Shown in pieces: positions 44,464 through 52,824 of a DNA stretch of 64,000 nt; the first letter of the stretch is position 1, and each line of letters opens with the position of its first letter. The position numbers and the translations under genes were made by a program. Origin of the DNA: Streptomyces verrucosisporus (lineage in GTDB: Bacteria; Actinomycetota; Actinomycetes; Streptomycetales; Streptomycetaceae); assembly GCF_017114865.1 (NCBI RefSeq), contig NZ_JADEYH010000010.1, positions 62,001-126,000 of the forward strand, in the 5' to 3' direction. The notes below the pieces were generated by a model, which was not told where the DNA came from, did not search any database, and saw nothing but the letters and a program-made list of their open reading frames with translations.

Positions 44464-46722
44464 CTAGCGAACGTCTCCGGTCGTCACGCGTCCAGGGTGG
44501 TCTTCGGGCTCGGCGTGGCTCGCCCGGTACCGCCCCGAGTACCGCCCTCCGTGCTGCCCGGGAGCCGGTATACGGCGCTCGCGCGGCCCGTGCAGCTCCT
44601 CGTACACCGTCTCCAGCAGGTCGCGCATCCGGGGCGAGGTGACCAGCTCCTCCAGGGTGACGGGCCTGCCGTCGCCGTCGGCGACGGGAAGCCGCCAGTT
44701 GGGGTACTGGTCCCAGGTGCCCGGCACGTTCTGCGGGCGCCGGTCGCCGACGCCGTCGGGCAGCCAGACGCCGACCATCTTGGCGGGGGTGCGGGCCAGG
44801 AAGCGGTACAGACCCCTGATCTCGCTCTCCTCCTCGCCCGGTCCTTCCGGCAGCAGGTCCAGACGGGTCAGATGGGAGATCCACTCGGCGGTCTCCATGG
44901 CGTCCCGGGCCTGCTCCTCGGCGAGCGGGCCGGACAGCAGACCGAGGCCGTCGCGCAGCGCGACGTGGTCGCCGCTGAGGCGGGCGGCGGTGCTGGGCAG
45001 GTCGTGGGTGGTGGCGGTGGCCAGGCAGTCGACTCGCCAGTCCCGCGGCTCCAGTGGCTGGGGGACCTCGTGGTTGGGGGTGCGGATGTGGTCGTAGTCG
45101 CGCTCGAACCACAGCACGGAGGTGCCCAGCACGCCGCGCCCGGCCAGTTCCCCGCGCACGCCCGGCTCGACGGTGCCCAGGTCCTCGCCGACGACGACCG
45201 CACCGGCGCGGTACGCCTCCAGGGCGAGCACGCCGAGCATGGCCTCGGCGTCGTAGCGCACGTACGCGCCCTCCGTGGGCGGACGGCCCTCGGGGATCCA
45301 CCACAGCCGGAACAGGCCCATCACATGGTCGATGCGCAGGCCGCCGGTGTGCCGCAGCAGTCCGCGCAGCAGCGCGCGGTAGGGGGCGTAGCCGGAGGCG
45401 GCCAGCGCGCCCGGGTTCCAGGGCGGCAGGCCCCAGTCCTGGCCGTGGGGGCTGAAGGCGTCCGGCGGGGCGCCGATGGACATGCCGGTGGCCAGGAAGT
45501 CCTTCAGCGCCCAGGCCTCGGCTCCGGAGGGGTGGACGCCGAGCGCCAGGTCGTGCACCAGGCCGATGGACATGCCCGCGTCGCGGGCGGTGCGCTGGGC
45601 GCGTGCGAGCTGGGCGTCGGTGAGCCAGGCCAGCCAGGTGTGGAAGTCCACCCGGTCCAGCAGTTCGCCGCGGACGCGGGCGGTGGCGGCCGAGCGGGGA
45701 TCGTCCAGGCCGGCGGGCCAGGAGCGCCAGTCCGGTCCGTGGAGCTCGGCGAGGGCGCACCAGACGGCGTGGTCCTCCAGGGCCTGGCCCTGCTCGGCGA
45801 GGAAGTCGCAGTACGCGACGTGGCGGCCGGGCCCGAGGGGGACGGTGCGCACCAGCTCCAGGGCGCGGCGCTTGAGCGACCACACCGCGTCGCGGTCGAT
45901 CATCCCGTCCTTGGCGAGGGTGGCCTCGCGCAGTTCGGCGGCCTGGGCCAGCAGCTCGTCCGCCTTCGCGCGGGCCTCGCCGCGCAGGTAGGCGTACTCG
46001 GAGATCTCCTCGATCCGCAGGTGGACCGGGTCGGCGAAGCGCCGCGACGAGGGGCGGTAGGGGGAGGGGTCCACCCTCTCGCCCTCGGCGGCGGGCACGG
46101 CCGAGTGCAGGGGGTTGAGCTGGATGAAGTCGGCTCCGGTCGCCCGCCCGGACCAGGCGGCGAGGTCTGCGAGGTCGGCCAGGTCTCCCATGCCCCACGA
46201 GCGCGAGGACAGCAGCGAGTAGAGCTGGATGAGCAGGCCGAAGGAGCGGTCCCGCACGGCGGGGAAGCGGTCCGGGGCGACGATCAGGACGGCGCTCGCG
46301 GTGCGGCCGTCGGGGGCCTCGGCGTGGAGGGTGTGGCAGCCCAGGGGGAGCCGCTCGCCGTCGGCGTCCGGGTCCGCTCCCCAGTCCAGGGTGCGTCCGT
46401 CCTCCGTCTCGACCCTCAGTGCGGTGCCGTCGGGGAGTGGAGGGACGCCGCCGCGGACGACGGGCGCGGAGGCGGCGGGCGGGGAGGAGTCGCCTCGGGA
46501 GGGGGCACGTACGACGACGGTGGGGGGCAGCAGCCGGGCCGCCTCCTCGCGCGCGTGGCGCGCCAGGGCGTCGCGTACGGCGTCCGGGGTGGAGGCGTCG
46601 ACGCCCAGTGCGGCGAGCACTTCGACGATCGTGTCGTCGGGCACCCGGATCGTACGGCCCGGGGCCGGGTCGTAGGAGGTGCAGACTCCGTGTGCCGCGG
46701 CCAGTCGCGCCAGTCGGCTCAT
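44464..46722 (-). CDS. malQ: 4-alpha-glucanotransferase (amylomaltase)
   Basis: A 752-residue GH77 enzyme that transfers maltodextrin chains. The catalytic barrel is clear: SRSWGMGDLADLADLAAWSG, FIQLNPLHSAVPAAEGERVD then PSPYRPSSRRF, GLRIDHVMGLFRLWWIPEG (nucleophile Asp), VVGEDLGTVEPGVRGELA (acid/base Glu) and CLATATTHDLPSTAARLSGD. An N-terminal 130-residue beta-domain is also present, as in the larger actinobacterial MalQ. The ATG has GGAGGAAG six bases upstream. Confidence 0.95.
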   Translation of the reverse strand: MSRLARLAAAHGVCTSYDPAPGRTIRVPDDTIVEVLAALGVDASTPDAVRDALARHAREEAARLLPPTVVVRAPSRGDSSPPAASAPVVRGGVPPLPDGTALRVETEDGRTLDWGADPDADGERLPLGCHTLHAEAPDGRTASAVLIVAPDRFPAVRDRSFGLLIQLYSLLSSRSWGMGDLADLADLAAWSGRATGADFIQLNPLHSAVPAAEGERVDPSPYRPSSRRFADPVHLRIEEISEYAYLRGEARAKADELLAQAAELREATLAKDGMIDRDAVWSLKRRALELVRTVPLGPGRHVAYCDFLAEQGQALEDHAVWCALAELHGPDWRSWPAGLDDPRSAATARVRGELLDRVDFHTWLAWLTDAQLARAQRTARDAGMSIGLVHDLALGVHPSGAEAWALKDFLATGMSIGAPPDAFSPHGQDWGLPPWNPGALAASGYAPYRALLRGLLRHTGGLRIDHVMGLFRLWWIPEGRPPTEGAYVRYDAEAMLGVLALEAYRAGAVVVGEDLGTVEPGVRGELAGRGVLGTSVLWFERDYDHIRTPNHEVPQPLEPRDWRVDCLATATTHDLPSTAARLSGDHVALRDGLGLLSGPLAEEQARDAMETAEWISHLTRLDLLPEGPGEEESEIRGLYRFLARTPAKMVGVWLPDGVGDRRPQNVPGTWDQYPNWRLPVADGDGRPVTLEELVTSPRMRDLLETVYEELHGPRERRIPAPGQHGGRYSGRYRASHAEPEDHPGRVTTGDVR

Positions 46723-46760
46723 GGGAACTTCCTCCGCTCTCCCCCTGGGCTCACCCGGGT

Positions 46761-47057
46761 CTAGATCTCCGCGGAATCCGTTCCGTATCCCACCCCGGCC
46801 GGTTCGCTGGTCAGCGGGAGCTCGGCGGCCAGCGGCGGCTCACTGGTGAGCGGGGCGGCGTCGGCGAGTGGTGGTTCGCTGGTCAGCGGTGTCTCGGCGT
46901 AGTCCCAGGAGCAGGAGCCGTCCAGGCCGGAGTCGGGGTCGGAGACTCCGGACAGGTCGATCGGCTCCTGCCCCTGTTTGGGAAACAGGGGGAGGGGGGT
47001 GAGGAGTTCAGCGGACGCGGCCACGGGGGCCTCCGTTCGTTGCTGTCGGTCGGACAT
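46761..47057 (-). CDS. Repeat protein with three PLTSEP units, unknown
   Basis: A 98-residue protein (ATG 47057; a frame start at 47105 is possible). The N-terminal half is DRQQRTEAPVAASAELLTPL, then an acidic region with one Cys and aromatic residues (GSCSWDYAET). The C-terminus carries three tandem 12-residue repeats: PLTSEPPLADAA, PLTSEPPLAAEL, PLTSEPAGVGYG. Third-position GC is good. No signal peptide or membrane helix is visible. The mRNA holds a perfect 9-bp hairpin (46971-46991). It lies upstream of malQ and divergent from the GH84 gene. I recognise no family. Confidence 0.55.
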   Translation of the reverse strand: MSDRQQRTEAPVAASAELLTPLPLFPKQGQEPIDLSGVSDPDSGLDGSCSWDYAETPLTSEPPLADAAPLTSEPPLAAELPLTSEPAGVGYGTDSAEI

Positions 47058-47489
47058 CAGGGCCCTACCCACTGAGGCGGAGCCCAGACACTTTCGGCGG
47101 GACAAACGTGAGATGGCTCACAGCCCCGTCGCCGATGATTTCGCGGTTCGATGCGCCTGTCAGCGTAGGGCATTCGAGCAAAGCGGGCATCTTGGCCAAG
47201 ATTTACCGCCCCTTCGCGGGGCGGCCGCGCGGTAGGGCTTCGGGCCAGCCGCGTCCGAGGGCGCCCGACGGCGTCGGACGATGGCCGGCCTCGTCCGCAC
47301 CGGTCGACAAACCGGGCGCTTCGGCCCCTGTCGTTGACACCTTCACCACGTCGGTGATGGGCTCGTTACCTATCGGTGGGTCCACTGCCCGGCCGGAGAG
47401 CCGCGGCCGCCCCGGTCGGGGCGGGGCCGGGCGGAGGAACGAGCCGGGAGACGGGTCGGTGAACGGGTCGAGAGGGGCCTGAGGAACAC
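47058..47489. other. Divergent intergenic region, PLTSEP gene / GH84
   Basis: About 430 nt without a gene. It contains the 14-bp perfect palindrome ATCTTGGCCAAGAT (47189-47202), the shorter TCACC-ACGTC-GGTGA (47343-47357), and a TTGACA at about 47334 that may be the -35 of the GH84 gene. No DasR-type site is visible. Confidence 0.5.
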
Positions 47490-50400
47490 GTGAACCACGC
47501 GACGCATGGCCGCGCCGTGCGCCGGACCGGTGCGACGGCACTGGTCGCGGCCGTCCTCGGCGGACTGCTCGGCGGCGCACCGGCCGCGCACTCGGCGCCA
47601 CCGCGGGACCAGGCGGCCGAGGAGCCCGCGCGGGACGCCGCGGGCTCCGACGACCGCGTCCGCCTGGACGGCGCCCCCGGCGTGTGGCCGCGCCCACAGT
47701 CCCTGCGCACACGCGGCCCGGCCGTGCCCGTCGGGCAGGAGGTGCTGCTCGTCGCCGACGGGGACGCCGACCCGTACGCCCTCGACACCCTCCGCGACGT
47801 CCTGCGCGCGGCCGGGGCGCGCGAGGTGCGCACCGTACGCCCCGGGGAGGAGAAGCGCGCCAACGGGCTGGTGGTGCGCGCCGGCGACCGGGCCGCCGAG
47901 CGGGCGCTGCGCGTCCTGGGCGCGCCCGAGCGCGGCGACCTGCCCCCGGGCGGTTACCGGCTGGCGGCCGGGCGGGCGGACGGCGTGGACGGCCCGGGCG
48001 GCACGGTGGCGCTGGCGGGCGTCGGCCCGGACGGGCTCTTCCACGCCGCGCAGACGCTGCGGCAGCTGGTGACCACCGGCGAGGGCGGGGCGCGGATCAC
48101 CGGGGCCGTCGTGCGCGACTGGCCCGCCTCGCCGGTGCGCGGCACCACGGAGGGCTTCTACGGCGAGGCCTGGCCGCACCGCGAGCGGCTGGCCCACCTG
48201 GACTTCATGGGCCGCACCAAGCAGAACCGCTATCTGTACGCCCCCGGGGACGACGCCTTCCGCCAGTCGCGCTGGCGCGAGCCCTACCCCGCCGAGCGGC
48301 GTGCGCGGTTCCGCGAGCTCGCCGAGCGCGCCCGGCGCAATCACGTGGTGCTCGGCTGGGCCGTCTCGCCGGGGCAGTCGATGTGCCTGGCCTCCGAGGG
48401 CGACCGCAGGGCCCTGCTGCGCAAGATCGACGCCATGGCGGCCCTGGGGGTGCGGGCGTTCCAGCTCCGCTTCGAGGACGCCGGCTACACCGAGTGGCAC
48501 TGCGACGCCGACGCCGAGCGCTACGGCACGGGGCCCCAGGCCGCGGCCACCGCCCACGCGGAGCTGGCCAACGAGGTGGCGGCGCATCTGGCGAAGCGGT
48601 ACGGCTTCGGGCGCGACGCGGTGCCGCTGTCGGTGCTGCCGACGGAGTTCTACCAGGACGGTCCCACCGAGTACCGCGGCACGCTGGCGAGGAAGCTGGA
48701 CGCGGACGTGGAGGTGGCCTGGACGGGAGTGGGGGTCGTGCCCGCCGCCATCACCGGCGGTGAGCTGGCCCGGGCCCGCACCGTCTTCCGCCACCCGCTG
48801 GTCACCATGGACAACTACCCGGTCAACGACTACGCCGGCGACCGCGTCTTCCTCGGCCCCTACACCGGCCGGGAGCCGGCCGTCGCCAACCGCTCGGCGG
48901 CGCTGCTGGCCAACGCGATGGAGCAGGCGACGGCCTCCCGCCTGCCGCTGTTCACCGTCGCCGACTACGCCTGGAACCCGCGCGGCTACCGGCCGCGGGA
49001 GTCCTGGAAGGCGGCCGTCGAGGACCTGGCCGCGACGGGCGGCGGGGAGAGGGGGGCCGGGCGCTCCGGGGAAAGGGCCCGCGAGGCACTGCACGCCCTG
49101 GCCGCCAACAACTCCTCCTCGGTGCTCGACGAGGAGGAGTCCGCCTACCTCGTCCCGCTGCTCGACGCCTTCTGGAAGGCCCGCGCGGGCGAGGACGACG
49201 CGGAGTTCGCCGCCGCGTCCGACCGGCTGCGCGACGCCTTCGCCGTGCTGCGCGAGTCCCCGGAGAACCTGGCCGGGGTCGCCGGCGGCGCCCTGAGCGA
49301 GGAGATGCGCCCCTGGGTGCGGCAGCTGGCGCGCTACGGGCGGGCCGGCCGGTACGCGCTGGACATGCTGGCCGCCCAGCGGCGCGGGGACGGCGCCGGG
49401 GCGTGGGAGGCGCGGCTGGAGCTCCAGCGGCTGCGCGCCGAGACCCGCGAGAGCGGGGTGACGGTCGGCGAGGACGTGCTGCCCGCCTTCGTGGACCGGG
49501 CGCTGAAGGCCGCCGACGACTGGTCCGGCGCGAGCGGCGGGGCGCAGAGGAAGGCCGGGCGCTCCGGGGAGCGGGTGCGCGGCGGTCCCGCGCCGCTGCC
49601 CGGATCCCCGCCGGAGCACGCCGCCGACGGCGACCCCGCAACCGCCTTCCGCGCCGCCGAGGAGCCCGCCCCCGGAGGCGGCGAAGGGGACGGCAGCGGT
49701 GACGAGCTGGTGCTGCGGCTGCCCCGGGAACGCTCCCTGGCGGCCGTCACCGTCCAGTCCGAGCCGGGCGAGGGCACCCGCGCCGCCGTCGAGGCCCATG
49801 TGCCGGGCGAGGGCTGGAGGCGGCTGGGCACGCTCTCCGAGAAGGGCTGGACGGAGGTGGACACCGGCGGTCTTCGGGTGGACGCCGTACGGCTGGCCTG
49901 GCAGGACGGTTCGAAGGCGCCGGTGATCCACGAGCTGACGCCCTGGTACTCGGACTCCCCCGGCGCCGGGCTGGAGCTCTCCCGCGAGGAGGCCAACGCC
50001 GTCATCGGCGGCGAGCCCGCCGCCGTCGGTGCCCGGCTGACCGGTCACCGGCCCACCGATGTGCGCGGCAGGCTGACCGTACGGGCGCCGGAGGGCTTCA
50101 CGGTGCGGGCGCCGCGCCGGGTCACGCTCCGGCGCGGTGTGCCGGCGGCCCCGCGGATCGAGATCACCGCCGGGAAGGACGTGCGGCCGGGCACGTACCG
50201 CGTCCCGGTCACCCTCACCGCCGAGGGCGAGAGCCTGCGGCGGACGCTGACGGTGCGCGCCTACCCGCCCACCGGCGGGCCGGACCTGGCCCGGGGCGCG
50301 AAGGCCGGCTCCTCGGCCGACGAGACCGAGGACTTCCCCGCCTCGGCGGCCGCCGACGGCGATCCGGACACCCGCTGGTCCTCCCCCGCGAAGGACGGCC

Positions 50401-50717
50401 AGTGGCTGCGGTTGGAGCTGGACCGCCCGGCCCGGATCGGCGAGGTGCGGCTGCACTGGCAGGACGCGTACGCCTCCCGCTACCGCGTCCAGGTCTCCGC
50501 CGACGGCAGGCGGTGGAGCACGGCCGCGACCGTCCGCGACGGGCGGGGCGGCCGGGAGACGGTGCGGATGGACACCCCCGCGGACACCCGCTACGTACGG
50601 ATCGTGGCCGACGAGCGGGCGACCCGGTTCGGCGTCTCGCTGTGGTCCGTGGAGGCGTACGCCGTGCGGGAGCCGGAGCGGGAGAAGGAGCGGAGGCCGG
50701 AGCAGGAGCGGGAGTAG
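47490..50717 (+). CDS. Secreted GH84 beta-N-acetylhexosaminidase with CBM32/F5-8C domain
   Basis: A 1075-residue exported protein. A Sec signal (TGATALVAAVLGGLLGGAPA) precedes a GH20b-like domain (PPGGYRLAAGR, TVALAGVGPDGLFHAAQTLR), then a GH84 barrel (GTTEGFYGEAWPHRERLAHL, VLGWAVSPGQSMCL, FQLRFEDAGYTEWHC, VTMDNYPVNDYAGDRVFLGP). The usual catalytic Asp-Asp pair of GH84 reads Glu329-Asp330. Two beta-sandwich regions and a C-terminal F5/8-type carbohydrate-binding domain (DPDTRWSSPAKDGQWLRLEL) follow. The C-terminus is very rich in Arg/Glu. Likely removes GlcNAc from glycans or chitin fragments. Confidence 0.9.
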   Translation: MNHATHGRAVRRTGATALVAAVLGGLLGGAPAAHSAPPRDQAAEEPARDAAGSDDRVRLDGAPGVWPRPQSLRTRGPAVPVGQEVLLVADGDADPYALDTLRDVLRAAGAREVRTVRPGEEKRANGLVVRAGDRAAERALRVLGAPERGDLPPGGYRLAAGRADGVDGPGGTVALAGVGPDGLFHAAQTLRQLVTTGEGGARITGAVVRDWPASPVRGTTEGFYGEAWPHRERLAHLDFMGRTKQNRYLYAPGDDAFRQSRWREPYPAERRARFRELAERARRNHVVLGWAVSPGQSMCLASEGDRRALLRKIDAMAALGVRAFQLRFEDAGYTEWHCDADAERYGTGPQAAATAHAELANEVAAHLAKRYGFGRDAVPLSVLPTEFYQDGPTEYRGTLARKLDADVEVAWTGVGVVPAAITGGELARARTVFRHPLVTMDNYPVNDYAGDRVFLGPYTGREPAVANRSAALLANAMEQATASRLPLFTVADYAWNPRGYRPRESWKAAVEDLAATGGGERGAGRSGERAREALHALAANNSSSVLDEEESAYLVPLLDAFWKARAGEDDAEFAAASDRLRDAFAVLRESPENLAGVAGGALSEEMRPWVRQLARYGRAGRYALDMLAAQRRGDGAGAWEARLELQRLRAETRESGVTVGEDVLPAFVDRALKAADDWSGASGGAQRKAGRSGERVRGGPAPLPGSPPEHAADGDPATAFRAAEEPAPGGGEGDGSGDELVLRLPRERSLAAVTVQSEPGEGTRAAVEAHVPGEGWRRLGTLSEKGWTEVDTGGLRVDAVRLAWQDGSKAPVIHELTPWYSDSPGAGLELSREEANAVIGGEPAAVGARLTGHRPTDVRGRLTVRAPEGFTVRAPRRVTLRRGVPAAPRIEITAGKDVRPGTYRVPVTLTAEGESLRRTLTVRAYPPTGGPDLARGAKAGSSADETEDFPASAAADGDPDTRWSSPAKDGQWLRLELDRPARIGEVRLHWQDAYASRYRVQVSADGRRWSTAATVRDGRGGRETVRMDTPADTRYVRIVADERATRFGVSLWSVEAYAVREPEREKERRPEQERE

Positions 50718-50770
50718 GGACGCACCGGATACGGGGCCGTCACCGGCCCCGTACGGAGAACGCCCGGGTC

Positions 50771-51316
50771 TCAGGCGGGTGTCGTCGTTCTGCCTTCGAT
50801 CCGGGCGAGGGCGTCGTCCGCGCCGTAGGGCCGCAGATACGGCAGCCAGCGCGGGTCCCGGTGCCCCGTTCCGATGATCCTCCAGGCCAGGCCGCTGGGC
50901 GGGGCGGGCTGGTGGCGCAGGTGCCAGCCCAGCTCCGCCACGTGGCGGTCGGCCTTGACGTGGTTGCAGCGGCGGCAGGCCGCCACGACGTTCTCCCAGG
51001 AGTGCTGCCCGCCGCGGCTGCGCGGTACGACGTGGTCGACGCTGGTCGCGACGCCACCGCAGTACGCGCACCTGCCGCCGTCGCGGGCGAACAGGGCGCG
51101 GCGGGTGAGCGGCACCGTGCCCCGGAAGGGCACGCGCACGAAGCGTTTGAGGCGGACGACGCTGGGGGCGGGTATTGCCTGGGTCGCGCTGTGCATGAGG
51201 GCGCCGGAGTCCTCCAGGCTGATCGCCTTGCCGTTGAGGACGAGTATGAGCGCGCGGCGGAGCGGTACGACGCCGAGCGGCTCGTACGACGCGTTGAGGA
51301 CCAGGACGTGCGGCAC
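50771..51316 (-). CDS. HNH endonuclease
   Basis: A 181-residue protein: PHVLVLNASYEPLGVVPLRR, KRFVRVPFRGTVPLTRRALF, then the HNH core CAYCGG, TSVDHVVPRSRGGQHSWEN and VVAACRRCNHVKADR. The four Cys coordinate zinc and His-Asn-His the catalytic metal. The GTG at 51316 has AAGGAGG upstream and matches family starts. Such stand-alone HNH proteins are universal in Streptomyces; the target is unknown. Confidence 0.9.
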   Translation of the reverse strand: MPHVLVLNASYEPLGVVPLRRALILVLNGKAISLEDSGALMHSATQAIPAPSVVRLKRFVRVPFRGTVPLTRRALFARDGGRCAYCGGVATSVDHVVPRSRGGQHSWENVVAACRRCNHVKADRHVAELGWHLRHQPAPPSGLAWRIIGTGHRDPRWLPYLRPYGADDALARIEGRTTTPA

Positions 51317-51531
51317 GGTGCCTCCTTGTACGTCGGCGGCGCGTGGCTCGCGCCGGGACGATCTCCCCCAGTGTGTCCCGCGCCCCGGTGGCGGCGCCAC
51401 CACGATCGCGTAACGCGCTGAGCGTGTTTTCGACCACACGTTGTTCCTCCCCCGCCCGGTGCCGCCGCTACCCCGGGTGACGCGGCCTGTTCGCCGGGGT
51501 GTCCCCCGTTAGTGTGTTGTGGGTGGATTCA

Positions 51532-52656
51532 ATGGACGAGGCGCACAGGACCGCCACCGACACCGCGGGCTGGATAGAGGAGAACTGGGGGACCTGGCTC
51601 GCCATCGGGCTGCGCATCGCGCTGATCCTGGCGATCGCCGTCGTGCTGCGCTCGGTGGTCAGACGGGCCATCACCCGGCTGATCGCCCGGATGAACCGCA
51701 ACGCCGAGGCCGAGGCCAGCGGCAACGCGCTGCGCGGCCTGCTGGTCAACGCCGAGCGGCGGCGCCAGCGCACGGAGGCCATCGGCTCGGTGCTGCGCAG
51801 CGTCACCACCTTCGTGATCATGGGGACGGCGCTGCTGATCGTGCTGTCCACCCTCGGCATCGACCTGGCCCCGCTGCTGGCCAGTGCCGGTGTGGCGGGC
51901 GTGGCGATCGGCTTCGGCGCGCGCAATCTGGTCACTGACGTGCTGACCGGGATGTTCGTGCTGCTGGAGGACCAGTACGGGGTCGGCGACCGCATCGACG
52001 CGGGCGAGGCCACCGGCACCGTCCTGGAGATCGGGCTGCGGGTGACCAAGCTGCGCGGCGACGACGGCGAGATCTGGTACGTGCGCAACGGCGAGATCAA
52101 GCGGGTCGGCAACCTCAGCCAGGGCTGGGCGACGGCCGCCCTGGACGTGGAGGTCCGCTCCGACGAGGACCTGGAGGAGGTCCGTTCGGCGATCGCCGCG
52201 GCCGGTGAGGGGATGTCGACGTCCGCGCCGTGGGACGAGGTCCTGTGGGCGCCGGTGGAGGTGCTGGGCCTGAACTCGGTGACGCTGGACACCATGGTCG
52301 TCCGGGTCTCGGCCAAGACGATGCCGGGCAAGGCGCTGCCGGTGGAGCGCGAGCTGCGCTGGCGCGTCAAGCGGGCGCTGGACGCGCGGGGCATCCGGAT
52401 GGTGGACGAGGAGTCGCTGGCGGCCCTGCGGAAGCTGGACGAGGAGCTGGGGGCGCCGCCGCGCGGGCGGGGCTCCGGCCGGGTCCTGTTGGAGAAGGGT
52501 CCCGCGAAGGGGGCGGTGAGGGGGCCGGACGCCGCGAAGGAGGCGGTGGACCCGGTGAAGGACGCCCTGGCGAGGGATCCGGGCAGGGAGAGGGCCGGAG
52601 CCCTGGTGAAGGAGCCGAGGGACCTCGGGCGGAACTCCGGCGGGCCGCGCCGGTAG
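51532..52656 (+). CDS. MscS-family mechanosensitive channel
   Basis: A 374-residue protein. It has three membrane helices (TWLAIGLRIALILAIAVVLR, SVTTFVIMGTALLIVLSTLG and the pore helix LLASAGVAGVAIGFGARNLV) followed by the MscS beta domain (FVLLEDQYGVGDRIDAGEAT, IWYVRNGEIKRVGNLSQGWA) and a mixed-charge C-terminal tail. It releases solutes on hypo-osmotic shock. ATG 51532 is preferred to the GTG at 51499. Confidence 0.93.
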   Translation: MDEAHRTATDTAGWIEENWGTWLAIGLRIALILAIAVVLRSVVRRAITRLIARMNRNAEAEASGNALRGLLVNAERRRQRTEAIGSVLRSVTTFVIMGTALLIVLSTLGIDLAPLLASAGVAGVAIGFGARNLVTDVLTGMFVLLEDQYGVGDRIDAGEATGTVLEIGLRVTKLRGDDGEIWYVRNGEIKRVGNLSQGWATAALDVEVRSDEDLEEVRSAIAAAGEGMSTSAPWDEVLWAPVEVLGLNSVTLDTMVVRVSAKTMPGKALPVERELRWRVKRALDARGIRMVDEESLAALRKLDEELGAPPRGRGSGRVLLEKGPAKGAVRGPDAAKEAVDPVKDALARDPGRERAGALVKEPRDLGRNSGGPRR

Positions 52657-52785
52657 GACGCGGAGGACGCGTGGGGAGCCGCGCGGAGAACAGCGGAGAA
52701 CAGGCGGGGAGCGGTACGAAGGCCCGCCTCCGGTACGTCCGTTGACGCCGGCCGGAGGCGGGCCCTAGTGTCCCGGCCAGAAGAC

Positions 52786-52798
52786 AGGAAACCTTCCT
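52786..52798 (+). promoter_or_regulatory. AGGAA-ACC-TTCCT palindrome before the ROK gene
   Basis: A 5-bp-arm palindrome 27 nt before the ROK start, in an AT-richer stretch (GGAAACCTTCCTTAC). Sites of this AGGAAA/TTTCCT type are common in front of ROK and sugar operons of actinomycetes; it is a candidate operator for the ROK protein itself. Confidence 0.45.
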
Positions 52799-52824
52799 TA
52801 CAGTTCTGGGCGGGAGAGAGGCCC

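Noticed and set aside
46756..46765. GGTCTAGATC resembling half of a DasR site
   Set aside because: It differs from the palindrome and contains the stop codon of the PLTSEP gene; coincidence is likely.
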